DNA of 64,000 bases from Synergistes jonesii (GCF_000712295.1 NZ_JMKI01000035.1:5-64004); one strand, 5' to 3'. Shown: positions 1 through 9,486, counted from the stretch's first letter. Notes: generated from the letters alone by a model not told the origin. Translations and numbers: made by a program.

Positions 1-1
1 C

Positions 2-847
2 CTGCAGTCTATCTACGGTGTGGATGCCTCTGCTGAAATGATTTCGCGAATGACGGATCGAATTCTGCCGATTGCCAAAGAATGGCAGAACCGGCCGCTG
101 GCCAAAAAGTATGCAGTCGTCTTTATGGACGCCGTGCATTTCAATGTGAGGCAGGACGGCCGAACCGTCAAGAAAGCCGTTTATGTTGCTATTGGGACAA
201 GACTGGACGGGCATCGTGAAGTCCTTGGCCTGTGGGTCGGCGGAAATGAGAGCGCCAAGTACTGGGTCGGTGTCCTTAACGAGATCCGTAATCGCGGCAC
301 CGAAGATATTTTCATTATCTCCGTCGACGGCCTGACAGGCTTTGCAGATGCGATAAGCGCCGTATATCCCAAGGCCGAAATCCAGCGCTGCATTGTCCAT
401 CAGATCCGTTACACGACAAAATTCGTCTCTTACAAGGACATTAAGGCTTTTATGAATGATTTGAAGGGTGTCTATCAGGCTCCTACACTGGAGCAGGCCG
501 AGGAAGGGCTTGACAGACTTGAAGAGAAGTGGGGCTCGAAATACCCGTCTTCGGTAGCGAGCTGGCGGAACAACTGGCCTCAGTTATCCGCTTATTTCAA
601 GTATCCCTATGAGCTGCGCCGGATGATCTATACGACAAACCAGATCGAGAACTACAACCGGCAGCTCAGGAAAGTGACAAAAACACGTACGATCTTCCCC
701 TCAGACGACGCCCTTCTCAAGCTCCTTTATCTTGCGACGATGGACATCACTGAAAAGTGGACCGGCAGGGACAGGGACTGGAGTAAAATTCTGTCACAGC
801 TGTGCATTTACTTTGAGGAACGCATAGAACCCGGAGATCTGGAATAG
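2..847 (+). CDS. IS256-family transposase, C-terminal part (cut by window start)
   Basis: The reading frame is already open at base 2, so the N-terminus lies outside the window and the apparent GTG start at 20 is not real. The protein is a Mutator/IS256-type DDE transposase. The catalytic residues are visible as the first Asp in FMDAVHF, the second in ISVDGLTGF and the Glu in TTNQIENYNRQ. The C-terminal region is intact to the TAG stop, and about 100 bases downstream lies the element's right end (950-1000). Known for the family: cut-and-paste or copy-out transposition with short target duplications. Whether this copy is full length cannot be told here. Confidence 0.93.
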   Translation: MQSIYGVDASAEMISRMTDRILPIAKEWQNRPLAKKYAVVFMDAVHFNVRQDGRTVKKAVYVAIGTRLDGHREVLGLWVGGNESAKYWVGVLNEIRNRGTEDIFIISVDGLTGFADAISAVYPKAEIQRCIVHQIRYTTKFVSYKDIKAFMNDLKGVYQAPTLEQAEEGLDRLEEKWGSKYPSSVASWRNNWPQLSAYFKYPYELRRMIYTTNQIENYNRQLRKVTKTRTIFPSDDALLKLLYLATMDITEKWTGRDRDWSKILSQLCIYFEERIEPGDLE

Positions 848-949
848 CCCTAAACGCCTATAAGAAAAGTCCGGGCTGCAGTCCATTGACAGCCCGGATA
901 GCGTATGTCATTATGGTGATACTGAAGCAGTAACGGTAACCCTTTGATG

Positions 950-1058
950 TCTTACATCGATCCAGGGGCAAGGGGTTTACACAGAATAAGTTACACTACC
1001 TTGATGGTCTTACATCGATCCAGGGGCAAGGGGTTTACACAGAATAAGTTACACTACC
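950..1058 (+). repeat. Two tandem copies of an IS256-type right end
   Basis: A 51-base sequence ending in GAATAAGTTACACTACC occurs at 950-1000 and again, identical and in the same orientation, at 1008-1058, separated by 7 bases. The first copy is the right end of the transposase copy at 2-847. The second copy abuts directly the truncated minus-strand transposase fragment at 1054-1248. The pattern suggests one element inserted at or next to the end of another, or unequal recombination between ends. Confidence 0.85.
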
Positions 1059-1248
1059 CGTAGCCGAGATGATCGTCCATCTCGGCTTCCATCATCTCTT
1101 TGATTGTCCCGCCAAGAAGGTCCTTCAGTGCATCCTGGATGTCCTCTGCGGACTCAATGTCATACTCCTCCAGAAGCTGGCGGATAATGTTCCGTTTACC
1201 CTCTGTCATCTGAACGTGGTGAACTGGTTTTTTCTCTCTGCGTGACAT
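1054..1248 (-). pseudogene. IS256-family transposase N-terminal fragment
   Basis: This fragment encodes 64 residues, beginning MSRREKK and ending EMDDHLGYG, that match the N-terminus of an IS256 transposase. The same stretch (AEMDDHLGY) is found in the related copy near 60000. The frame then runs into the foreign right-end sequence and stops, so the catalytic domain is absent. Upstream (1249-1330) is the element's left end, with a ribosome binding site and a small hairpin (CTATGAT...ATCATAG) just before the start codon, a leader also present in the copy at 60188. It is a relic and not functional. Confidence 0.85.
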
Positions 1249-1329
1249 ATGTAAAGCCCTCCTATGATTTAGAGTTTATCATAGAAGACCCTGCTCTTAT
1301 ATATTTACAGACTTGCTTTCACAGGCTCT

Positions 1330-1572
1330 GCCCAGCCGTCCTTGTATTTTGCAGGCCGGATGCAGGACTGACGCTGAGCGGTCGAAAGCCCGATCAGGCG
1401 TCCCGCTTGGCGGAGGATGCATGAAGCCCGCCGCCAAGCCTCGACATACTACACAGCCGGGGTTATCTTGTAGACGATGCGGCGGCATTGAAGCCGCTGC
1501 CGCCATGAAAATATCTCGCTCTATCTGAAATGCCTGCGAGTGCTTACACAAAATTTTTTGCGCTACCTGGTT
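1330..1572. other. GC-rich structured intergenic block ending in an IS256-like terminus
   Basis: No convincing gene is seen. The block contains several hairpins, for example GCTTGGCGG near 1405 pairing with CCGCCAAGC near 1430, and a GCGGCGGC/GCTGCCGC pair near 1480-1500. Short open frames exist on both strands but look incidental. At about 1544-1570 the sequence TTACACAAAATTTTTTGCGCTACC resembles the right end of the neighbouring IS256 elements, so the block may be the inside or flank of a decayed element, or a structured RNA. Its function is unknown. Confidence 0.4.
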
Positions 1573-2019
1573 TTATAGAATCCTTTTTAAATAAATCATG
1601 TCAACTAACTGTTTCCCATCTTCATACATAGGGTGGTCGTAATTGTCTATAAAAAAATTTTTAACAATATGCGATTTTTCAAAACCACATCTTTCGTAGA
1701 AACGGAGTATCTTATAACAATCGCCTGTTCCAACATATAACTCACTACCAAACTTCTTATAGTAATCAGCGATAAATGAGATCAGATATCGTCCATATCC
1801 TTTGCGTTGATATTTAGGAACAGTAACGATATTTTTAATTTCATATACGCTGGGTTGCTCATGTGTCACAATACAAATCGCCTTAATATCTCCATCACAC
1901 AAGGCAAACATATCACCGCGATACAAATATTTCTCTATCATACTTACCTGTTCATCTGCAATAAGCAGTAAATCCATGTACTTTGTTTTATCGCTATCAA
2001 TAATTTTTACAATTTTCAC
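1573..2019 (-). CDS. GNAT-family N-acetyltransferase
   Basis: The 148-residue protein has the GNAT fold signature: the acetyl-CoA-binding motif A, with PKYQRKGYGRYLISFI (Q/RxxGxG/A) in the middle, followed by the motif-B region ending FYERCGFEKS. It would transfer an acetyl group from acetyl-CoA to an amine on a small molecule or protein. The substrate cannot be inferred. The gene is markedly AT-richer than the rest of the window and sits alone between IS relics, which suggests recent horizontal acquisition as mobile-element cargo. The start codon is the first ATG of the frame. Confidence 0.8.
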   Translation of the reverse strand: MKIVKIIDSDKTKYMDLLLIADEQVSMIEKYLYRGDMFALCDGDIKAICIVTHEQPSVYEIKNIVTVPKYQRKGYGRYLISFIADYYKKFGSELYVGTGDCYKILRFYERCGFEKSHIVKNFFIDNYDHPMYEDGKQLVDMIYLKRIL

Positions 2020-2325
2020 TCGCTATTTTTCCTTTTCTCTGTAATCTTTACACATCAATTATACCCTTTTCATTTTTCAATGGTGGAACATACATCATCA
2101 TAAAAAATAGATGTGTCAATTTGTAACATGACACATCTGGTTAATTGTAAAATGAAGTTACATAGATAAAGATTTCACTGCCGGATAGAGAGATATGCAG
2201 CAAATATCCTGTAGAATTATTTCGCCCAAGACAAAAGCTACGGAAGAGATCGCTACGAATCTCAGAGATGTTTACCACAGGAGCGGGAGGCCGCAGAAAA
2301 GAAGCTATCTGTACTTTGCTCAGAG
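2020..2325. other. Intergenic region between GNAT gene and IS630 relic
   Basis: 2020-2150 is AT-rich and probably holds the promoter of the minus-strand acetyltransferase, though no strong hexamer pair stands out. About 2200-2328 has a short open frame ending KRSYLYFAQS that does not look complete and could be another mobile-element remnant. No RNA gene is seen. Confidence 0.35.
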
Positions 2326-3072
2326 TTGACTATAAGAAATTCGTTTCGAAGCAATTGTCAGGACAAGCCGCGAAGGAAGTATTTTAGAAAGATAGACCCC
2401 AAGAAGCTTGAAGATTTTCTTCGGGAACGTCCGAACGCCTATCTCAGAGAAGCGGCGGAAATATTCGGCTGCTCCAAGGCCGCCGTATCTAAAGCACTAA
2501 AACGCATGCATTATACTAAGAAAAAAAGACCGTAACATACAAAGAACAAGACGCCCGAAAATTAGCGGAGTATCTGTATAAAATCAAAGATATACCGCCT
2601 GATACGATCGCATATATAGACGAGACAGGTATAGACAGATATATCTACAGGCAGCGGGCATGGTCCCTGCGTGGGGCTCCGGTTTACGGTAAAGTGAGCG
2701 GACGTAAATACAGGCGCACGGGAATAGCCGCCGCATTGATCCGCGGTGTACTGGCGGCTCCGATGTAGTACGACGGCACTATGGACGGAGAACTGTTTGA
2801 AGCGTGGTTCCGAGACTTTTTATGTCCGGAGTTGTCAAAAGGCAGCACGATAATAATGGATAATGCATCGTTCCATCGCAAGAAGAAAGTTGAAAACATA
2901 GCAAACGGTTTTGGGCATAAAGTAATATTCCTGCCGCCTTACTCGCCGGAGCTGAACCCGATCGAACATTGTTGGTCTGCTTTGAAGAGACGCATGCAGG
3001 GCGTAATGAAATATATGCCGTCGTTCGATTCCGCCCTGCGTTATTGCATACAAGTTGAATGACTATATGCAC
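2326..3072 (+). pseudogene. IS630-family transposase, broken
   Basis: Three collinear pieces make up an IS630/Tc1-type transposase. The helix-turn-helix part (AYLREAAEIFGCSKAAVSKAL) ends at 2535. After a frameshift near 2530 the RNase-H-like catalytic domain follows, with the first Asp in IAYIDETGIDRYIY, interrupted by an in-frame TAG at 2767. The last part contains the second Asp in TIIMDNASFH and the Glu in PELNPIEHCW. The extreme N-terminus, known from the relic at 59343-59420, is missing. The element's terminal sequence at 3036-3068 is also found at 59185-59217 (31 of 33 bases). The gene cannot encode a working transposase as read. Confidence 0.88.
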
Positions 3073-3085
3073 GGAGAGACAATAA

Positions 3086-3128
3086 AAGGCCGCCGCGAAG
3101 CTAAAAAACGGCTCGACGCGGCAGCCTT
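3086..3128 (-). terminator. Intrinsic terminator of the V-ATPase operon
   Basis: Read on the minus strand, 12-base arms (AAGGCTGCCGCG and CGCGGCGGCCTT, one G-U pair) enclose a 19-base loop and are followed by TTTTATT. It lies about 30 bases after the ntpD stop codon, as expected for the end of this operon. Confidence 0.7.
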
Positions 3129-3156
3129 CTTGTGTTTTATTTGTTTTCCACGTCCG

Positions 3157-3783
3157 TCAGTGGCTCCTGACTATCTCTTTTATCACCATCAGGCGCGAGA
3201 GCGTCGAGCGCTCCATCTCTTCGAGCTTCATCGAGATCGAGCGGATCGCCTCGCCGTACGACGGTATCATGACGTGTTCGAGGGCGTTGACGCGGCGGCG
3301 CGTCCTCTCTATTTCGAGCGCCATCGACTGCACGGCCTTTTCTTCGGCCGCGAGCCGGACGAGCTTCGGCATGACGCCGAGAAATTTATCGAGGGCCACG
3401 TCGAGGCTTCCGGGGGAGGTCGCGAAACCGTAGCTGAGTTCTGCGTTCTGCTTGGGGAATTCGTACTCCGGCACGCGTACGCTCATCACGTTTTTGTAGC
3501 TGACGCCGACTTTGAGGTCGCCGCCGGCCATCATTAGAGTCTGTTCGAGCATCTGAGGCAGCGTTTGAGCGCGCGCCATAAGGAAGCCTCCGTAGCATCC
3601 TCCGAGTTCGCTTTCGACTTCTTTGCGCAGAGAGTACACGGCCCTCGCGCGGACAAGGAATTCCTTGACGAGCGCGTCCTGCTTGTCTTTGAGGAGCTTG
3701 TGTCCCCTCTTCGCCACGACGAGCAGTCTTTTCAGCCGCGACAGCTCCATTCTGTTGGGGTTGACGTTAAGCGCCTTTGCCAT
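3157..3783 (-). CDS. ntpD: V-type ATP synthase subunit D
   Basis: This 208-residue protein is the central rotor shaft of the V1 sector, which turns inside the A3B3 head and transmits rotation from the membrane ring. It begins MAKALNVNPNRMELSRLKRLL, a strongly conserved D-subunit start, and consists of two long helices (about residues 10-70 and 130-200) predicted to form an antiparallel coiled coil. It is the last gene of a nine-gene operon and starts 16 bases after subunit B. Length and position match bacterial Na+/H+ V-ATPases, so the identification is secure. Confidence 0.95.
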   Translation of the reverse strand: MAKALNVNPNRMELSRLKRLLVVAKRGHKLLKDKQDALVKEFLVRARAVYSLRKEVESELGGCYGGFLMARAQTLPQMLEQTLMMAGGDLKVGVSYKNVMSVRVPEYEFPKQNAELSYGFATSPGSLDVALDKFLGVMPKLVRLAAEEKAVQSMALEIERTRRRVNALEHVMIPSYGEAIRSISMKLEEMERSTLSRLMVIKEIVRSH

Positions 3784-3799
3784 CGAAAGTCACCCCTCT

Positions 3800-5218
3800 C
3801 TACTGTTCGTCCTGCTGCGCGAGATCCTCTTTCGCTGCGATGAGCGGATTCAGATATTTCTCAATGTATTCGTCTCTGACGCGTTTGAGTTCGCGGGCCG
3901 GGACTATCGTCAGGAGTTCCCAGCCGAGCTGCAGCGTATCTTCGACCGTACGGTTCTCGTATTCACCCTGGCGGACGTAGCGGTCTTCAAACTCGTCCGA
4001 GAACTTCGCGAACGCCTTGTCTTCGTCGGAGAGGGCGCCTTCGCCGAGTATGACCGCCAGCTCTTTCGCTTCTTTGCCGCGCGAATAAGCGGCGAAGAGC
4101 TGGTTCATCAGGTCGGCGTGATCCTCGCGCGTCTTGCCCTTGCCTATACCTTTATCTTTGAGCCGCGAGAGCGACGGCATGACGTCCACAGGCGGATAGA
4201 TGCCCCTGCGGTGCAGTCCGCGCGCAAGCATTATCTGTCCCTCTGTGATGTATCCTGTAAGGTCGGGGATCGGGTGCGTCTTGTCGTCCTCGGGCATCGT
4301 CAGGATAGGAATCTGCGTGATGGAGCCTTTTTTGCCGCGAAGCCGTCCGGCGCGCTCGTACATCGTCGCAAGGTCGGTGTAGAGGTAGCCGGGGTAGCCG
4401 CGGCGCCCGGGAACTTCTTTTCGCGCCGCGGAGATTTCGCGGAGCGCCTCGCAGTAGTTCGTAAGGTCCGTGAGGATGACGAGGACGTGCATATCCTTTT
4501 CGAACGCAAGATATTCGGCGGCCGTCAGCGCGAGGCGCGGCGTCGATATGCGCTCGATGGCGGGGTCGTCGGCCAGGTTGACGTACATGACCGTGCGTTC
4601 AAGAGCGCCGGTTTTGCGGAAGTCTTCCATGAAGAAGGAGGCCTCTTCAAAGGTGATGCCCATCGCCGCGAAGACGACGGCGAAGTCGGAGTGTCCGCTT
4701 ATGACCGTCGCCTGACGCGCTATCTGAGCGGCCATCTTGTTGTGCGGCATACCGCTTCCGGAGAAGATAGGCAGCTTCTGACCGCGGACGAGCGGGTTCA
4801 TGCCGTCTATCGTCGAGATGCCCGTCTGAATGAATTCTGACGGGAAGTCGCGCGAGAAGGGGTTCATCGGGTTTCCGTTGACGTCAAGGTATGTCTCCGG
4901 GATTATCGCCGAGCCTCCGTCCACAGGATCGCCGCGTCCGTTGAATATGCGTCCGAGCATGCTTCTTGAGACGGGGAGCCTCAGCACGTCGCCGAGGAAG
5001 CGGATCTCGGTGGAATCGACGTCTATTCCGCTGCTGCCTTCGTAGACCTGCACCAGAGCCCTGTCCTTGTCTATTTCCAGGACGCGCCCGCGGCGGCGCT
5101 CTCCGTTGGCGAGAGTGATCTCAGCGAGCTCGTCATAGCTCACGCCGCTGACCTTGTCGACCATCATAAGCGGGCCCGAAAGGTTGGCTATGGTCCTGTA
5201 TTTCTCAGGCAACCTCAT
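3800..5218 (-). CDS. ntpB: V-type ATP synthase subunit B (non-catalytic)
   Basis: The regulatory nucleotide-site subunit of the A3B3 hexamer has about 472 residues. The chosen start is the ATG at 5218 ([10 protein letters not shown]), preceded by GGGAGGTG at proper spacing. It overlaps the last 14 bases of subunit A, indicating translational coupling. A longer frame would extend to 5239 but would place the start inside the ribosome binding site. The sequence has the family hallmarks ([20 protein letters not shown], then SGSGMPHN in place of a canonical P-loop, then FLNLADDP-like [13 protein letters not shown]). The C-terminal region binds the D shaft. Confidence 0.95.
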   Translation of the reverse strand: MRLPEKYRTIANLSGPLMMVDKVSGVSYDELAEITLANGERRRGRVLEIDKDRALVQVYEGSSGIDVDSTEIRFLGDVLRLPVSRSMLGRIFNGRGDPVDGGSAIIPETYLDVNGNPMNPFSRDFPSEFIQTGISTIDGMNPLVRGQKLPIFSGSGMPHNKMAAQIARQATVISGHSDFAVVFAAMGITFEEASFFMEDFRKTGALERTVMYVNLADDPAIERISTPRLALTAAEYLAFEKDMHVLVILTDLTNYCEALREISAARKEVPGRRGYPGYLYTDLATMYERAGRLRGKKGSITQIPILTMPEDDKTHPIPDLTGYITEGQIMLARGLHRRGIYPPVDVMPSLSRLKDKGIGKGKTREDHADLMNQLFAAYSRGKEAKELAVILGEGALSDEDKAFAKFSDEFEDRYVRQGEYENRTVEDTLQLGWELLTIVPARELKRVRDEYIEKYLNPLIAAKEDLAQQDEQ

Positions 5219-7004
5219 CGTGCTCACCTCCCATTGCAAGCAGTTTGCCGAGTACGGCCTTTATTTTGTCTTCGAGCTCGTCGAGCTTTACAAGATCCTG
5301 TTCTTCGACGTAGCGCATACGCGCTATGTCGTCGCGTATCGGCAGGTCGATGACCGAGCGCAGCGTCGCGCCGCGCGTCAGGGCCTGCATGCCGAGGTCG
5401 TGGAAGGTCAGGATGTTGCGGAGCATTTTGAACTGTTTGTCCATAGACGCGTATGTGTCTATCTCGTGGAAGGAGTTCTGGTGCAGGAAGTCTTCGCGTA
5501 TCGACTTCGCGGTTTCTAGCACCATGCGCTCTTCTTTCGAAAGCGCGTCGACTCCGACGAGACGGACGATTTCCTTAAGCTTGTCTTCGTCTTCGAGGAG
5601 CGACATGGCGTCCGTGCGGAATACGCTCCACTCCCCGTCGTAGAAGCCGTCCCAGTATTCGCCGAGCTTTTGGGCGTATAGCGAATAGCTGTTCAGCCAG
5701 TTGATCGCCGGGAAGTGGCGCTGATAGGCGAGCTGCGCGTCGAGCCCCCAGAAGACCTTTGTGACGCGGAGCGTATTCTGCGTGACGGGCTCGGAAAGGT
5801 CGCCGCCCGGAGGAGAGACCGCCCCTATGACGGAGACTGCGCCTTCGCGCCCATCCCTGCCGAAGCATATCGCGCGTCCGGCCCTCTCGTAGAAGGAGGC
5901 GAGGCGCGTCCCAAGGTACGCGGGGTAGCCTTCTTCGCCGGGCATTTCCTCAAGGCGTCCGGACATTTCGCGCAGAGCCTCGGCCCAGCGTGAAGTTGAG
6001 TCGGCCATGAGCGCGACTGAGTATCCCATGTCCCGGAAATATTCGGCGATAGTGATGCCCGTGTAAACGGACGCTTCGCGCGCCGCGACGGGCATATTGG
6101 AGGTGTTCGCTATAAGCAGCGTCCTCTTCATAAGGGGCTGACCCGAGCGCGGGTCCTCCAGTTCGGGGAATTCGAGAAGGACGTCCGTCATCTCGTTGCC
6201 GCGTTCGCCGCAGCCTATATAGACGACGATCTCCGCGTCGGCCCACTTAGCGAGCTGGTGCTGAATGACCGTCTTGCCGGAGCCGAAGGGGCCGGGCACG
6301 CATGCGGTGCCGCCGCGGGCTATCGGGAAGAATGTATCGACGACGCGCTGTCCCGTCGTAAGAGGCACTTCGGGCGGCAGGCGCTTGACGACGGGGCGCG
6401 GCGTGCGCACCGGCCAGCGCTGCAGCAGCTTCAGCTCGTGCTCTTCGCCCTTGGCGTCTTCCACGACGGCGACAGTCTCTTCGACTGTGAACTCGCCGCT
6501 CTTTATCTCTTTGATCTTCCCGCTGACTTTATGGGGGACCATTATCCTGTGGTCTACGAGGACCGTCTCTTTCACCGAACCTATGATATCCCCCGGCCCT
6601 ACCTCGTCGCCGACTTCGGCGCAGGGCTCGAAATTCCATTTGTGCGCGCGGCTTACGGCGGGAACGCTTATGCCCCTCAGGATGTACGGGCTTTCGGCCT
6701 TCTGCTCTATCGATTCCAGCGGGCGCTGTATGCCGTCGAAGAATTCTTCTATGAGCCCCGGCGCCAGTTCGACGGAGAGCGGCTCCCCGGTGCTGACGAC
6801 AGGTTCGTTCGGCGCGAGGCCGGATGTTTCTTCGTAGACCTGGACAGAGGCCTTGTCTCCCCTGAGTTCTATTATTTCGCCCACGAGTCCGGAGCTGCCG
6901 ACTTTAACGACGTCGAACATGCAGGCGCCTGCCATTCCGCCTGCTATGACAAGCGGTCCGGATATTTTTTCGATGTACCCGGTAACGGCGTTTGGTGTGG
7001 TCAA
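5205..7004 (-). CDS. ntpA: V-type ATP synthase subunit A (catalytic)
   Basis: The catalytic subunit has 599 residues, the usual bacterial length. The Walker A loop GPFGSGKTV is at about residue 237. The A-type insertion domain precedes it (about 110-190), and the catalytic Glu region ([11 protein letters not shown]) follows. ATP is hydrolysed or made at A/B interfaces. The start ATG at 7004 gives [19 protein letters not shown], a typical beginning. The gene lies 20 bases after subunit F and overlaps subunit B. Confidence 0.97.
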   Translation of the reverse strand: MTTPNAVTGYIEKISGPLVIAGGMAGACMFDVVKVGSSGLVGEIIELRGDKASVQVYEETSGLAPNEPVVSTGEPLSVELAPGLIEEFFDGIQRPLESIEQKAESPYILRGISVPAVSRAHKWNFEPCAEVGDEVGPGDIIGSVKETVLVDHRIMVPHKVSGKIKEIKSGEFTVEETVAVVEDAKGEEHELKLLQRWPVRTPRPVVKRLPPEVPLTTGQRVVDTFFPIARGGTACVPGPFGSGKTVIQHQLAKWADAEIVVYIGCGERGNEMTDVLLEFPELEDPRSGQPLMKRTLLIANTSNMPVAAREASVYTGITIAEYFRDMGYSVALMADSTSRWAEALREMSGRLEEMPGEEGYPAYLGTRLASFYERAGRAICFGRDGREGAVSVIGAVSPPGGDLSEPVTQNTLRVTKVFWGLDAQLAYQRHFPAINWLNSYSLYAQKLGEYWDGFYDGEWSVFRTDAMSLLEDEDKLKEIVRLVGVDALSKEERMVLETAKSIREDFLHQNSFHEIDTYASMDKQFKMLRNILTFHDLGMQALTRGATLRSVIDLPIRDDIARMRYVEEQDLVKLDELEDKIKAVLGKLLAMGGEHDEVA

Positions 7005-7024
7005 TTACATCGCCTCCATCATAA

Positions 7025-7363
7025 TCATTTCTCGCCAAATATATCCATGCCTACCGCGCGTTCAACGTTGCGGCGTATGGCGTCGAGCCCCGCCCCGATG
7101 GAACCTTTCTGGTTTGGCACCGGCATCACGCTTATATCGTTATGTTCGTTGACTTCGTCTACCGCGGCACGGTATTTCACAAAAAGCTCTTCTTCAAGGA
7201 ACAGGACCGCGTAGCCGGAACGGGCAAATTTATTCAGGATATGCCCGATTTCACCCTCGTTTTCCCCTGTGAGGACTACGACGTCCAGCCCTATCGCTTT
7301 GAAGGGCAGTATGCTTTCGTAGCTTCCTACGGCCGCCATCGGCGCTTTTTCCTTAGCTGACAT
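7025..7363 (-). CDS. V-type ATP synthase subunit F
   Basis: A 112-residue protein of the central stalk, binding subunit D. It shows the family pattern (AAVGSYESILPFKAIGLDVV near the N-terminus and YAVLFLEEELFVKY in the middle), a small Rossmann-like fold. The start at 7363 overlaps the end of subunit C by 11 bases, with AAGGAGG about 10 bases upstream. A start at the internal Met at 7339 (MAAVGSY) is possible and would be closer to the usual length of about 104 residues. Confidence 0.9.
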   Translation of the reverse strand: MSAKEKAPMAAVGSYESILPFKAIGLDVVVLTGENEGEIGHILNKFARSGYAVLFLEEELFVKYRAAVDEVNEHNDISVMPVPNQKGSIGAGLDAIRRNVERAVGMDIFGEK

Positions 7364-8366
7364 GGCGCAGGAGCCTCCTTACGCTCTCTTTCTCTCCGCT
7401 TGCGGACTTTGAGACAAGAATCATGCGGATATTTTTTACCTCGAGCTCTTTCGACCAGAGGTAAGCTATTACATTGCACGGCGAATCCGGGCTGTATTTG
7501 CTCGCCGCGGCGAGGTCCAGGCAGAAGTCGTCATATTTCTTTTCGAAATCCATGATTATTTCCGAGAATCCCGCAGCCGCGCCACTCTCGACGAGCAGCT
7601 TCGAATAGTCCGAGAAATCAACGATCCTCCCCCACGTTTCAAACGGTTCCGCGATCATCGCCGATAGGATGGTTTTGTCGATCTTTCCGCCGTCGTGCAT
7701 GAAAGCCGCGGCGCGCGCGGCGTCGAAGCCGAATCTCTTCAGCCTGAGCAGCGTACGCAGGTTCTCGCCGTCTATCCTCGCTCTTACCCATTCCGTAACT
7801 TCAGCTACTGCAAGGCCTTCGGCGATTCTCCGCATCTCGGCGAACATCTGTATGTCGAGCAGGCGCTCTGTCTCAAGCGCATCCCGGCTCTGCTCCCATA
7901 GCGCGATGCATTTCGGGTAGAGCGTGCTGAGGCCGAAAGGCAGAAGCCTGTACTCCTCGCCCTCGATATCGGTTATCAGCTTGTCGACCGGATACGAGGC
8001 GAGAGATGAGAGCAGATCCCATCTTTTTTTGCCGCCGCTTCTCACGGAGAAGAGGCTTTTCAGCATGACCTTCGCGTTGCTGAAATCGTACGGCAGGCGA
8101 AGAAGGTCGATCAGTTCCTTGTCCGGAACGAAGGACGCCATCTCCTCGTAGGTTTCGTGCAGGGCGGCCTCAAGAATCTTGTCGAAAGCGCCGTCGCCGG
8201 AAAGTGACGTCAGCATGGGCGCGTAAGAGGTCTCCCCAAGAATCTTCAGGACAGAGGCAGAGTCCTCGGCTTCCAGCAGCCTCGCAAAAGCCGCGGCATC
8301 AAGAAGGCGATGCTCCATGGCGCGGATGCGCGCCACGGCGTAACCATAAGCCTCCTTACGTGACAT
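7353..8366 (-). CDS. ntpC: V-type ATP synthase subunit C
   Basis: This 337-residue protein corresponds to subunit C of bacterial V-ATPases (subunit d of eukaryotes), the funnel that joins the central stalk to the membrane ring. It is almost wholly helical, with the conserved opening YGYAVARIRAMEHRLLDA and the PYDFSNAKVMLKS segment at about residue 93. It starts 16 bases after subunit E and overlaps subunit F. Sequence conservation in this family is modest, but position and motifs agree. Confidence 0.92.
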   Translation of the reverse strand: MSRKEAYGYAVARIRAMEHRLLDAAAFARLLEAEDSASVLKILGETSYAPMLTSLSGDGAFDKILEAALHETYEEMASFVPDKELIDLLRLPYDFSNAKVMLKSLFSVRSGGKKRWDLLSSLASYPVDKLITDIEGEEYRLLPFGLSTLYPKCIALWEQSRDALETERLLDIQMFAEMRRIAEGLAVAEVTEWVRARIDGENLRTLLRLKRFGFDAARAAAFMHDGGKIDKTILSAMIAEPFETWGRIVDFSDYSKLLVESGAAAGFSEIIMDFEKKYDDFCLDLAAASKYSPDSPCNVIAYLWSKELEVKNIRMILVSKSASGEKESVRRLLRHVS

Positions 8367-8382
8367 CGGACCACCTCCTCCA

Positions 8383-8967
8383 CTATTCCCGCGGGAACAA
8401 ACGCTTCACAACGTCGGCTTCCTGTTTTTCCTTCAGGACCTTTACGAGCATATCCCACGAGCAGTCGACGCTTGTGCGGCCGCGCATAAGAATAAAGCCT
8501 CCCGCTATATCGGGCTTTCTGTCTGACATTGCGAGGGTTGTGCCGTGCGCCGCGTTATACGAGTCAAGCCAGCTGTCGTCAAGGTATTTTTCGTTTTTAC
8601 CGACCGCTACCTTTTCGTCCTTCGCTCTTACCGCTTCGTCAAGAAGGCGCCCGCAGAACGCCAGATAATCGTCTTTCCCTAAAGAGGCGAGTTTTTCGAG
8701 CGCGGCGTGGTAGACGTCTTCAATAAGATTTCTCTTCGCGCGCAGATCCATCTTAGCGGCGTCAAGGGTCGCTACTATCTCCCTGCGTCTGAATATCTCC
8801 GGACGCTCAGCGTCAAAACGTGCGTCAAAACCCGACTGTATCTCATCACATTCTTCTCCGGCCTTCCGGGTGATGGATTCCGCCTGCTCTTTAGCCTTTG
8901 AGAGAATCCCGTCGGCTTCTTTCCGAGCGTCGTTTTTGATTTTTTCCGTAATCTGGGCTAAAGACAT
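8383..8967 (-). CDS. ntpE: V-type ATP synthase subunit E (peripheral stalk)
   Basis: A 194-residue protein with an N-terminal Ala/Glu/Lys-rich helix (MSLAQITEKIKNDARKEADG, to about residue 90) that would pair with subunit G/H as the peripheral stator coiled coil. A globular C-terminal domain binds the top of the A3B3 head; the segment GGFILMRGRTSVDCSWDML is typical of it. It lies between K and C in the operon. Confidence 0.92.
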   Translation of the reverse strand: MSLAQITEKIKNDARKEADGILSKAKEQAESITRKAGEECDEIQSGFDARFDAERPEIFRRREIVATLDAAKMDLRAKRNLIEDVYHAALEKLASLGKDDYLAFCGRLLDEAVRAKDEKVAVGKNEKYLDDSWLDSYNAAHGTTLAMSDRKPDIAGGFILMRGRTSVDCSWDMLVKVLKEKQEADVVKRLFPRE

Positions 8968-8985
8968 GACAAACGCTCTTCTTTG

Positions 8986-9486
8986 TTAGAGCTTTATGCC
9001 GTTGAGCATCAGTATGCTGACGAGAAGTCCGAAGACGGCATAGGTTTCGCACATGGCCGGAAGGATGACCGCTTTGCCTATCTGCTCGGGACGTTTCGCA
9101 ATCATGAGAATCGTCGCGGCGGAAGACTTGCCCTGCCAGATCGCCGAATAGAAACCGGCGATGGCTATCGGGAGGCAGGCGCAGCAGATGCCGAAGCCCT
9201 GCCACACCGTGAGGGCTACAGAGCCGCCGCCGAGCAGCCCTGCCTTCTGCATCGCCAGGACCGCGACGAGGAGCCCGTAGATGCCCTGCGTGCCGGGAAG
9301 CGCGAGAAGGACGAGCGCGTAGCCGAATTTCTTCGGGTCTTCGGTCATGATTCCTGCCGCCGCCTCGTTTGCCAAGCCTATGCCCCACGCCGAGCCGGAG
9401 CCGGCGAAGCCGACCGCGAGAGCGCCGCCGAGCACCACGAGCATCTGTCCGAGCTGATCACCCATTGTTGCGAGAATTGATTCCAT
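8986..9486 (-). CDS. ntpK: V-type ATP synthase subunit K (c-ring proteolipid)
   Basis: A 166-residue, four-helix (double hairpin) proteolipid that forms the rotating membrane ring. The ion-binding residues known for Enterococcus hirae NtpK all have counterparts: Leu, Thr, Gln and Tyr in LPGTQGIYG, the Gln in IWQGKSSAA and the carboxylate Glu in CETYAVFG. This full set favours Na+ as coupling ion (inference from family knowledge). The first hairpin keeps no carboxylate, as in other 16-kDa V-type K subunits. The gene lies between I and E. Confidence 0.95.
   Translation of the reverse strand: MESILATMGDQLGQMLVVLGGALAVGFAGSGSAWGIGLANEAAAGIMTEDPKKFGYALVLLALPGTQGIYGLLVAVLAMQKAGLLGGGSVALTVWQGFGICCACLPIAIAGFYSAIWQGKSSAATILMIAKRPEQIGKAVILPAMCETYAVFGLLVSILMLNGIKL

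Noticed and set aside
1297-1551. Overlapping frames on both strands of 71-84 codons
   Set aside because: Compositionally odd, overlapping each other, no ribosome binding site or family; the DNA looks structural.
3623-4840. Long plus-strand frame opposite ntpB, and similar ones at 6258-7214, 9590-10816, 26167-27480 and 27652-28854
   Set aside because: All are mirror frames of well-identified genes, without ribosome binding sites or recognisable domains.
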